7,764 nucleotides of DNA from Nitrospiraceae bacterium (GTDB lineage Bacteria; Nitrospirota; Thermodesulfovibrionia; Thermodesulfovibrionales; UBA1546): assembly GCA_003535475.1 (NCBI GenBank), contig DOHC01000061.1, positions 363 to 8,126 of the forward strand, read 5' to 3'. The notes beneath the pieces were generated by a model. That model was not told the DNA's origin, ran no database searches, and saw only the letters and a list, made by a program, of their open reading frames with translations. Positions within the stretch are counted from its first letter, which is position 1; every line of letters starts with the position of its first letter. Positions 1 through 6,175 of the stretch are shown one piece after another. The translations under genes were made by a program, and so were the position numbers.

Positions 1-1139
1 ACTTAAGAACAAATCTGATGAAGAACGATATTACGCTGAAAATAAAAGACCTTGTCGGAATACTTTATAATGAAATCCCTTCCGGAGTCGGCTCAAAGGG
101 CAAGATACGGCTTACGCCTGACAGCGAAAGAAGATTGCTGCTGAATGGCGCCCGCTGGGCTGTGGAAGAGGGATACGGAGAGATGTCAGACCTTGAAAAG
201 ATTGAGTCAGGAGGATGCATTGACGGCGCAGACCCTGACCTCATAAGCAAAAAGGCTTATGAAAGAGGAAGGGCGCAGCAGGGGACTCTCGGTTCCGGAA
301 ATCATTTTCTTGAGATACAGTATGTTGACGAGATATACGATGAAAAATCTGCCAATGTAATCGGTCTTTTTGAAGGACAGGTTACTGTGATGATACATAC
401 AGGCTCGCGCGGGTTCGGGCATCAGGTATGCACGGATTTTCTTGAGGTAATGGAGCGGGCTGTCAGCAAATATCATATTGAACTTCCTGACAGGGAACTT
501 GCCTGCGCTCCGTATAGAAGTCCCGAGGCTCAGGATTATCTTGCTGCGATGAGGGCTGCTGCAAATTATGCGTGGGCGAACAGGCAGTGCATTATGCACT
601 GGACAAGAGAGGCGTTCATGGATTTTTTTAAGACAACACCACGAGAACTTGGAATGAATCTGATATATGACGTTGCGCATAATATTGCAAAAGTGGAAGA
701 ACATATTGTTAATGGCAGGAAGAAAAAACTGGTAGTCCACCGAAAAGGAGCAACACGGGCATTTCCGCCGGGTCATCCGGATTTGCCTGATGCATATAAA
801 CAGATAGGCCAGCCTGTTTTGATACCCGGTGATATGGGAAGGGCATCGTTTGTGCTTATAGGGACGGAGAAGGCGATGAAAGAAACATTCGGCTCGACCT
901 GCCACGGCGCAGGAAGGGTAATGTCAAGGCATCAGGCAATCAAGAGGGCAAAAGGACGGGCTATATGGAGGGAAATGGAAGACAAAGGCATAATAGTCCG
1001 CTCTGCGGGCAGAGAGACGCTTGCCGAGGAAATGTCAGAGGCGTATAAAGATGTTTCAGATGTTGTTGATGTTGTTCACAAAGCAGGAATATCAAAAAAG
1101 GTTGCGAGATTAAGGCCCCTCGGTGTTATTAAGGGATGA
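1..1139 (+). CDS. rtcB: RtcB-type RNA-splicing ligase, 5'-truncated by the window edge
   Basis: RtcB joins RNA ends carrying 2',3'-cyclic phosphate or 3'-phosphate to 5'-hydroxyl ends, using GTP and Mn2+, in tRNA splicing or RNA repair. The frame is open from position 3, where codons read LRTNL before the Met at 18. These residues fit the family, and no Shine-Dalgarno precedes the Met, so position 18 is an internal Met and the true start lies left of the window. Counting from that Met, I see GTLGSGNHF (Asn95, His96), IHTGSRG (His127), YDVAHN (His221), HRKGATRAFPPGH (from 241) and CHGAGR (His296). Their spacing matches the GTP-binding Asn, Mn-binding His residues and guanylylated His of characterised RtcB to within one residue. 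Roughly 100 N-terminal residues of a ~480-residue protein are missing, including the DVGCGM-type metal Cys. The C-terminus is intact. RNase J follows after 22 bp. Confidence 0.96.
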   Translation, partial: LRTNLMKNDITLKIKDLVGILYNEIPSGVGSKGKIRLTPDSERRLLLNGARWAVEEGYGEMSDLEKIESGGCIDGADPDLISKKAYERGRAQQGTLGSGNHFLEIQYVDEIYDEKSANVIGLFEGQVTVMIHTGSRGFGHQVCTDFLEVMERAVSKYHIELPDRELACAPYRSPEAQDYLAAMRAAANYAWANRQCIMHWTREAFMDFFKTTPRELGMNLIYDVAHNIAKVEEHIVNGRKKKLVVHRKGATRAFPPGHPDLPDAYKQIGQPVLIPGDMGRASFVLIGTEKAMKETFGSTCHGAGRVMSRHQAIKRAKGRAIWREMEDKGIIVRSAGRETLAEEMSEAYKDVSDVVDVVHKAGISKKVARLRPLGVIKG

Positions 1140-1144
1140 AAATC

Positions 1145-1153
1145 TGATATAAT
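1145..1153 (+). promoter_or_regulatory. Extended -10 promoter for rnj, predicting a leaderless transcript
   Basis: TGATATAAT is a perfect TATAAT hexamer with the TG of an extended -10 one base upstream. Exactly 8 nt separate it from the rnj ATG at 1162. A start 6-8 nt past the box would fall at about 1160-1162, on or next to the A of the ATG. No convincing TTGACA-like -35 is visible; with a 16-nt spacer the best candidate is TTATTA at 1126-1131, which is weak. The same arrangement precedes uppP. Transcription start is inferred, not measured. Confidence 0.6.
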
Positions 1154-1161
1154 CTTTCTCA

Positions 1162-2817
1162 ATGGAAAAGATTCTCTCTATTATCCCTCTCGGCGGTGTT
1201 GAGGAGATAGGCCTCAACATGACTGTTATGGAATACGGAAACGACCTCATTATTGTAGATGCCGGGCTGATGTTCCCTGAAGAAGACATGCTCGGTGTTG
1301 ATTTTGTCATCCCTGATTTTTCTTACCTCATCGAAAATAAGGATAAGATAAAGGGCATTGTGCTTACGCACGGGCATGAAGACCACACAGGCGCACTTCC
1401 TTTTCTTTTAAAAGAGATAGATGTCCCTATCTATGGCAGTCCTCTGACCCTCGGACTTGTTAAAGAGAAACTGAAAGAACACTCTCTTGAGAGTACGAAG
1501 CTCATCCCTGTAAAGCCGAGGGATGTGGTGAACCTCGGAGTGTTTTCAATAGAGTTTGTGCGCGTGACCCACAGTATTGTTGACGGTGTGGGATTGGGGA
1601 TAGACACCCCTGTTGGAAAGGTTGTGCATACCGGAGATTTCAAGCTTGACCCGACGCCTGTTGACGGGCAATTAATGGACTTTCACAAATTTTCCGAATA
1701 TGGAGAGAAAGGCACCCTCGTGCTGCTTTCAGACAGCACGAATGCTGAAAAAGGCGGATTTACATTTTCCGAAAAGGAAGTAAGTCGTGCATTTGAGGAC
1801 ATCTTCTCAAAAGCGCACGGAAGGATAATAATTGCGACATTTGCCTCAAACATACACAGGATTCAGCAGGCTATTGATGTTGCAGTAAAGTTCGGTAGAA
1901 AAGTAATCCTCTGCGGCAGGAGCATTGTCTCAAATGCGCAGATAGCGCTTGACCTCGGTTATCTCCGGATACCGAGAGAGACATGGCTGAGGCTCGAGGA
2001 TTTAAAAAAGCTTGAAGACAGAGAGGTAGTGATTATAACAACTGGCAGTCAGGGCGAACCGATGAGCGTGCTCTCAAGGATAGCTACCGATGAGCATAAA
2101 AATATAAAAGCCAAGCATGGAGATACAGTAATACTTTCAGCAAAGATGATTCCTGGAAATGAGCGTTCAATAGGAAGGATTATAAACCATCTCTTCAAGA
2201 GGGGGGCAAACGTTATATATGAAAAGGTTTCAGAGATACACGTCTCAGGGCATGCGTCAAAGGAAGAACTTAAGCTCATGCTCAATCTTGTGAAACCGAA
2301 ATACTTCATGCCGGTTCACGGCGAGTACAGGCATCTTGTGTATCATTCAAATCTTGCCGAGAAAATCGGCATCCCGAAAGAAAATATATTTATCCTTGAA
2401 AACGGAGAAGTGCTTGAGATTTCGGATGCGGGCGCAGCTAAAAACGGCAGGGTGAACACAGGCCGTGTATTTATTGACGGCAAGGGAGTGGGAGCTGTTG
2501 AAGGCATGGTCCTTCGCGACAGGCGGAGAATTGCGCATGACGGTATTGTGCTTGTGATGATTGCGGTTGAGAAGCTCACAGGCAGGATTGTCTCAGGCCC
2601 TGACATAGTCTCAAGGGGTTTTGTGTTTGAAGATGCATCGCCTGAACTTCTCAGCGATGTGAACAATCTTGTTTCAAATACATTGAAAGGGCTTGACGTA
2701 GAGATAATATCAGATTCCTCCCTTCTTAAAGCCAAGATAAGAAGCGTGCTCAAGAAATATCTCAGAAACACAATGGAAAGAAGCCCTATGATAGTGCCGA
2801 TAATATTCGAGGTGTAA
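1162..2817 (+). CDS. rnj: Ribonuclease J (metallo-beta-lactamase/beta-CASP RNase)
   Basis: RNase J is a cytoplasmic 5'-3' exonuclease and endonuclease for mRNA decay and rRNA 5'-end maturation. At 551 residues it has normal family length. The N-terminal metallo-beta-lactamase fold carries the zinc motif HGHEDHTGA (His70, His72, Asp74, His75), then His137 in RVTHS and Asp159 in HTGDF. The beta-CASP domain follows (about 185-350, with SDSTNAEKGG at 190-199 and TGSQGEP at 294-300). The chain then returns to the lactamase fold with HVSGHA (360-365) and MPVHGEYRH (383-391), and ends in a C-terminal domain of about 100 residues. All catalytic residues are present. An in-frame TAA at 1150-1152 rules out a start further upstream, and no Shine-Dalgarno lies before the ATG, so translation probably begins on a leaderless or near-leaderless mRNA. 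It sits 22 bp after rtcB, another RNA enzyme, but appears to have its own promoter. Confidence 0.97.
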   Translation: MEKILSIIPLGGVEEIGLNMTVMEYGNDLIIVDAGLMFPEEDMLGVDFVIPDFSYLIENKDKIKGIVLTHGHEDHTGALPFLLKEIDVPIYGSPLTLGLVKEKLKEHSLESTKLIPVKPRDVVNLGVFSIEFVRVTHSIVDGVGLGIDTPVGKVVHTGDFKLDPTPVDGQLMDFHKFSEYGEKGTLVLLSDSTNAEKGGFTFSEKEVSRAFEDIFSKAHGRIIIATFASNIHRIQQAIDVAVKFGRKVILCGRSIVSNAQIALDLGYLRIPRETWLRLEDLKKLEDREVVIITTGSQGEPMSVLSRIATDEHKNIKAKHGDTVILSAKMIPGNERSIGRIINHLFKRGANVIYEKVSEIHVSGHASKEELKLMLNLVKPKYFMPVHGEYRHLVYHSNLAEKIGIPKENIFILENGEVLEISDAGAAKNGRVNTGRVFIDGKGVGAVEGMVLRDRRRIAHDGIVLVMIAVEKLTGRIVSGPDIVSRGFVFEDASPELLSDVNNLVSNTLKGLDVEIISDSSLLKAKIRSVLKKYLRNTMERSPMIVPIIFEV

Positions 2818-2836
2818 AAAGTAAAGCAATGATTTC

Positions 2837-2861
2837 TGAAAAGGCAGGCATAGCATTTTCA
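2837..2861. other. Imperfect inverted repeat in the rnj-cytochrome gap
   Basis: TGAAAA (2837-2842) pairs perfectly with TTTTCA (2856-2861). One G/A mismatch and two further G-C pairs continue the stem around a 7-nt loop. No T-run follows, so it is not a classical intrinsic terminator, though it could be an RNA 3'-end hairpin for rnj. The AT-rich stem makes chance plausible. Confidence 0.3.
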
Positions 2862-2867
2862 AGTAAG

Positions 2868-2876
2868 TGATATGCT
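2868..2876 (+). promoter_or_regulatory. Possible extended -10 for the cytochrome gene
   Basis: TGATATGCT has the TG of an extended -10 and four of six TATAAT bases. A transcript starting near 2883 would have a leader of about 20 nt containing the AGGAGG site. I see no clear -35, so this is a weak candidate resting mainly on position and on the TGnTAT start shared with the rnj and uppP boxes. Confidence 0.3.
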
Positions 2877-2890
2877 GTATGAGAAAATAT

Positions 2891-2896
2891 AGGAGG
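2891..2896 (+). promoter_or_regulatory. Strong Shine-Dalgarno for the cytochrome gene
   Basis: AGGAGG lies 5 nt before the ATG at 2902 and 8 nt before the adjacent ATG at 2905. The spacing slightly favours the second Met, which would shorten the protein by one residue. Its strength contrasts with the absence of any such site before rnj and uppP. Confidence 0.8.
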
Positions 2897-2901
2897 AACG
2901 T

Positions 2902-3324
2902 ATGATGACAAAGATATCTTTTATTGTTGCGTTCATGATTGTTTTTTTCACCGGCATTGCATACGGATATGATAAACAGGAATCACAAAACCTCATTATG
3001 AGTGAGATGGTTACGCTTGATAAGGCTTTCAAAACAGCGATTGACGCAGTTTTATTGAATCAGCTCGAAAGAATTGCGCCGGCATTTGAAGATGTTCATA
3101 AAGTCAGAGAGCAGGTGGAACACGCTGTAAAAGAGAGAGAAAAAATAGTCCTTCCGAAAAACCAGAGCCTGTTTAAGGTATTTGTAAGGCTGGATAACAG
3201 GTTTCACCATGAGGTGGAAATCCTTGTTGATGCATCCAAGAAGAAAAACATGAAGGCTGTTCAGAGGCAGGTCAGCAGGCTTCTCAATATGTGTGTTAGG
3301 TGTCACGGTTTATTCCGGAAGTAG
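2902..3324 (+). CDS. Exported monohaem c-type cytochrome, cytochrome c'/c556-like
   Basis: This 140-residue protein starts with a Sec signal peptide: Lys4, a hydrophobic stretch over about 6-20, and likely cleavage after AYG at 20-22. The mature part is predicted helical and charged. It ends in LLNMCVRCHGLFRK, with a single CXXCH haem-attachment motif (Cys131, Cys134, His135) five residues from the C-terminus. A C-terminal CXXCH after about 100 helical residues is the signature of the four-helix-bundle cytochrome c'/c556 group. Met33 and Met36 in the first mature helix are where c556 proteins place the distal Met ligand, so a low-spin electron-transfer haem is possible, but this is inference. 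It would act in the periplasm, electron partner unknown. It does not overlap its neighbours and has its own strong ribosome site, so it is probably a separate unit. No cytochrome maturation genes are in view. Confidence 0.8.
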   Translation: MMTKISFIVAFMIVFFTGIAYGYDKQESQNLIMSEMVTLDKAFKTAIDAVLLNQLERIAPAFEDVHKVREQVEHAVKEREKIVLPKNQSLFKVFVRLDNRFHHEVEILVDASKKKNMKAVQRQVSRLLNMCVRCHGLFRK

Positions 3325-3339
3325 GTTTCATCCTGAATC

Positions 3340-3348
3340 TGTTATAAT
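3340..3348 (+). promoter_or_regulatory. Extended -10 promoter for the uppP operon, predicting a leaderless transcript
   Basis: TGTTATAAT is a perfect TATAAT with the extended TG, 8 nt before the uppP ATG at 3357. This is the same spacing as at rnj. A start 6-8 nt downstream of the box would put the 5' end at about 3355-3357. No TTGACA-like -35 is visible at 16-18 nt upstream. It is the only promoter I can see for the four overlapping genes that follow. Confidence 0.6.
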
Positions 3349-3356
3349 TACACACA

Positions 3357-4124
3357 ATGTTAGAGTCTATAATTCTTGGGATTGTTCAGGGATTCACGGA
3401 ATTCCTGCCTGTAAGCAGCACAGCTCACCTGATATTATTCCCATGGTTCTTCGGATGGAAAGGCGATATTGATTCGCTTACGTTTGATGTAGCCCTTCAT
3501 GCAGGGACACTGTTAGCCCTCATAATCTGTTTCTGGAAAGACTGGGTTGAGATGCTTCTCAACAACAGAAAACTGCTTGCGCTTCTTGTTGTGGCAACTC
3601 TGCCTGCAGGAATAGCTGGAATTCTGCTTAAAGATGCTGTGGAAACAACGCTTAGAAGCCCTTTGGTTATAGTCTTCACTCTTGTATTGTTCGGGATTGT
3701 TATGCTGATTTCTGAGAGATGGAAAAGAGGAAGGGAAATCAAAGATATGACATTCTCTGATGCGATAATAATAGGAGTTTCACAGGCAGTAGCCCTTATT
3801 CCCGGAGTATCACGTTCCGGAATTACGATTTCAGCAGGCCTTTTCAGAGGCATTGAACGAGAAGCATCAGCGCGTTTTTCGTTTCTTCTCTCAACGCCTG
3901 TTATCTTTGGAGCAACGCTTCTTGAGGGAAGAAAATTAATCTTCAATGCAGGAAACCATGACCTTAACCTTTTCATAACGGGATTTATTGCTTCCGGTGT
4001 AACAGGATTTATCGCAATAAAATTTATCCTGTATTTTTTAAGGAAACATCCTCTGGATATTTTTGTGTATTATAGGTTTGTTCTTGCAGTTGTAATCATT
4101 GGAGGGATATGGCTGAAAGGATAA
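3357..4124 (+). CDS. uppP: Undecaprenyl-diphosphatase (UppP/BacA)
   Basis: This integral membrane enzyme dephosphorylates undecaprenyl pyrophosphate to undecaprenyl phosphate, recycling the lipid carrier for peptidoglycan and other wall polymers. Overproduction confers bacitracin resistance. The 255 residues are nearly all hydrophobic helices. Motif 1 is QGFTEFLPVSSTAH (11-24), supplying the (E/Q)XXXE pair as Gln11 and Glu15, plus Ser20-Ser21 and His24. Motif 2 is PGVSRSG (149-155) with catalytic Arg153. All match E. coli UppP positions; the first acidic residue being Gln is a normal family variant. The start is fixed by an in-frame TAA at 3345-3347 and by motif 1 beginning only 10 residues in, yet no Shine-Dalgarno is present. 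The 3' end overlaps ftsK by 16 nt, indicating translational coupling. Confidence 0.96.
   Translation: MLESIILGIVQGFTEFLPVSSTAHLILFPWFFGWKGDIDSLTFDVALHAGTLLALIICFWKDWVEMLLNNRKLLALLVVATLPAGIAGILLKDAVETTLRSPLVIVFTLVLFGIVMLISERWKRGREIKDMTFSDAIIIGVSQAVALIPGVSRSGITISAGLFRGIEREASARFSFLLSTPVIFGATLLEGRKLIFNAGNHDLNLFITGFIASGVTGFIAIKFILYFLRKHPLDIFVYYRFVLAVVIIGGIWLKG
4101..4106 (+). promoter_or_regulatory. Shine-Dalgarno for ftsK inside uppP
   Basis: GGAGGG lies within the last uppP codons, 2 nt before the ftsK ATG at 4109. If GGAG is taken as the pairing core, the spacing is 4 nt, which is short. Initiation may depend on ribosomes already translating uppP. Confidence 0.6.
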
Positions 4125-6175
4125 AAAGGGTTAAAGACGAGGTCCTTGGTATCGTCTCAATCTTAGGCGGTATTTACATTGGACTGAGCCTTGTGACTCA
4201 CAAGAAATGGGACCCTTCTCTTTTTACGTTTACTAACTCTTCTTCAAAGAACTACGGCGGTATAGTAGGAGCTTATATGTCGGATGCTTTGCTGATGATT
4301 ATAGGCATATCAGCCTTTGCGATACCGCTGTTTATACTTGTATACGGCGTTAAGAGGCTGCTCAGAAAGGAAGCCCACAGGATACATTTGATCGGCTCAC
4401 TGCTTTTTGTCCTGTCTTCTGCCATGCTTTTGTCTCTGATGTCAGCAACATTTAATCTTAAGGCTGAGAATAATCCGGGAGGCATAACAGGCCTGTTCAT
4501 TGCGGATTTTATAAGAAATCTTTTATCAATACCCGGAGCGTATATTTTTTCGCTGGCAGTATTTCTGTCTTCCATCGTGCTTCTCAGCCCTGTGTCATTG
4601 GTATCGCTTGTGTTGAGAGGCAGGAAGAATGAGGCAGATGAAGAAAAACAGGTATCTGAGCCGCTGATTGAAGAGAACATTATTCAAGGCACAGAATCTC
4701 TGGAGCATTCTATGACAGAATCTACACGGCAGTCTGAACAGGATGCGCCTTTATTTAAACCGGTAAATACAAGGCCGCGCAGGGCAGGAGACTATACGCT
4801 GCCTTCTTTAGAGATGCTTAATGTATATGACTCAGGGATAAGGCCGTCAAAGGATGAACTTCTGACAAGCTCTTCTCTGCTTGTACAGAAACTCTCCGAT
4901 TTTGATGTAGATGGAAAGATAATACAAGTGCAGGCAGGGCCTATTGTGACAATGTATGAGTTTGAACCTGCGCCAGGAGTGAAGATAAACAGAGTTGTTT
5001 CACTGTCTGATGACCTTGCGCTTGCGCTCAAGGCTCCGGGAGTAAGGGTGTCTCCTATTTCAGGCAAATCAGCCATAGGAATTGAAGTTCCGAACAGGCT
5101 GCGCGATACAGTATCCCTGAGAGAAATTATATCTTCGGACAGCTTTATGAAAAACTACTCAAGACTCACGCTGGCGCTGGGAAAAGATATTTTCGGCAAT
5201 CCTGTAGTTTCTGACCTTGCGAAGATGCCGCATCTTCTTGTTGCAGGAGCCACAGGCTCGGGCAAGAGCGTATCAATAAACTCTATGGTGATGAGCATTC
5301 TTTACAAGGCGTCACCTAAAGAGGTTAAGATGCTGATGATAGACCCTAAGCTTCTTGAACTTTCCGCTTACGAAGGGATACCGCATCTTATCTCGCCTGT
5401 CATAACAAATCCGAAAGAGGCGGCAGAGGCGCTGCGCAAGATGGTTTTTGAGATGGAGAATAGATACAGGCTGCTTGCTCAAAAAAGCACGAAGAACATA
5501 GAGAACTATAATAAAGCGGTTTCAGAGGAGGAGCAGCTGCCTTATATTGTTATCTTTATAGATGAGCTTGCAGACCTGATGTTTGCCTCTGCAAATGAAG
5601 TTGAGGATGCCATAGCAAGGCTTGCACAGATGGCGCGCGCATCAGGCATACATCTTGTCCTTGCAACACAGAGGCCGTCTGTTGATGTTATCACAGGCGT
5701 CATTAAGGCTAATTTCCCTGCAAGGATCTCGTTCCAGGTTACCACGAGGATAGATTCAAGGACTATTCTTGATGCGCAGGGCGCTGAACAGCTTCTCGGT
5801 AAGGGCGATATGCTTTTCATGCTTCCGGGGGTAAAGATAATACGCGTACACGGCGCGCTCATCACAGAAGACGAGATAAAAACAGTTACGGATTTTATCA
5901 GGTCACAGGGAGTCCCGGATTATTCTATATTCGAAAATATACAGATAGAAGATCCGATGGATAACGAGCCCTCTGCCGAAAGGGATGAGATGTATCATAA
6001 GGCAGTGGAACATGCAGAGTCTGTGGGTGAGGTGTCCATATCGTCAATACAGAGGCGGCTTAAGATAGGTTATAACAGGGCTGCGCGTATTATGGAACTG
6101 ATGGAGGAAGACGGGCTTGTAGGCATGCCGAAAGGCGCAGGCAAACCCAGAGATTTTCTGAGGAGAAGAAGGTGA
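4109..6175 (+). CDS. ftsK: DNA translocase FtsK/SpoIIIE
   Basis: FtsK is a septum-anchored, ATP-driven DNA pump that clears chromosome termini during division. At 688 residues it is compact: E. coli FtsK is about 1,300 and SpoIIIE about 790. The N-terminal membrane domain has about four helices (12-29, 58-81, 92-113, 142-169). A short polar linker (about 172-225) leads to the alpha/beta motor. Walker A is GATGSGKS (380-387), Walker B is VIFIDELADLM (481-491, Asp485-Glu486), and ATQRPSVDVITG (519-530) is the usual FtsK sensor region. The C-terminal gamma winged helix (about 625-688) has GYNRAARIMELME. Its Asn656, Arg660 and Glu663 correspond to the three residues with which E. coli FtsK reads KOPS, so orientation-guided translocation is expected. 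The long E. coli-type linker is absent. It overlaps uppP by 16 nt and lolA by 4 nt; ftsK followed by lolA is also the E. coli order. Confidence 0.97.
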   Translation: MAERIKRVKDEVLGIVSILGGIYIGLSLVTHKKWDPSLFTFTNSSSKNYGGIVGAYMSDALLMIIGISAFAIPLFILVYGVKRLLRKEAHRIHLIGSLLFVLSSAMLLSLMSATFNLKAENNPGGITGLFIADFIRNLLSIPGAYIFSLAVFLSSIVLLSPVSLVSLVLRGRKNEADEEKQVSEPLIEENIIQGTESLEHSMTESTRQSEQDAPLFKPVNTRPRRAGDYTLPSLEMLNVYDSGIRPSKDELLTSSSLLVQKLSDFDVDGKIIQVQAGPIVTMYEFEPAPGVKINRVVSLSDDLALALKAPGVRVSPISGKSAIGIEVPNRLRDTVSLREIISSDSFMKNYSRLTLALGKDIFGNPVVSDLAKMPHLLVAGATGSGKSVSINSMVMSILYKASPKEVKMLMIDPKLLELSAYEGIPHLISPVITNPKEAAEALRKMVFEMENRYRLLAQKSTKNIENYNKAVSEEEQLPYIVIFIDELADLMFASANEVEDAIARLAQMARASGIHLVLATQRPSVDVITGVIKANFPARISFQVTTRIDSRTILDAQGAEQLLGKGDMLFMLPGVKIIRVHGALITEDEIKTVTDFIRSQGVPDYSIFENIQIEDPMDNEPSAERDEMYHKAVEHAESVGEVSISSIQRRLKIGYNRAARIMELMEEDGLVGMPKGAGKPRDFLRRRR
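6161..6165 (+). promoter_or_regulatory. Shine-Dalgarno deciding the lolA GTG start
   Basis: AGGAG near the end of ftsK lies 6 nt before the GTG at 6172, which overlaps the ftsK TGA as GTGA. The alternative ATG at 6220 has no comparable site, so the GTG is preferred. Confidence 0.7.

Noticed and set aside
18..20. ATG at 18 as the real start of RtcB
   Set aside because: Frame is open to the window edge with family-like residues LRTNL, there is no ribosome site, and about 100 N-terminal residues including a metal-binding Cys would be missing.
207..905. A 232-residue open frame on the minus strand antisense to rtcB
   Set aside because: It lies entirely within RtcB, which has full catalytic motifs in the other strand. 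Its translation is Cys/Arg/Ser-rich with no recognisable domain, as expected of a shadow frame.
2843..2854. Sigma-54 promoter before the cytochrome gene
   Set aside because: GG and GC elements are present (GGCAGGCATAGC) but the distance between them is too short for the -24/-12 arrangement.
3497..3976. A 159-residue minus-strand frame antisense to uppP
   Set aside because: Complement of a strongly conserved membrane enzyme; no ribosome site and no domain pattern.
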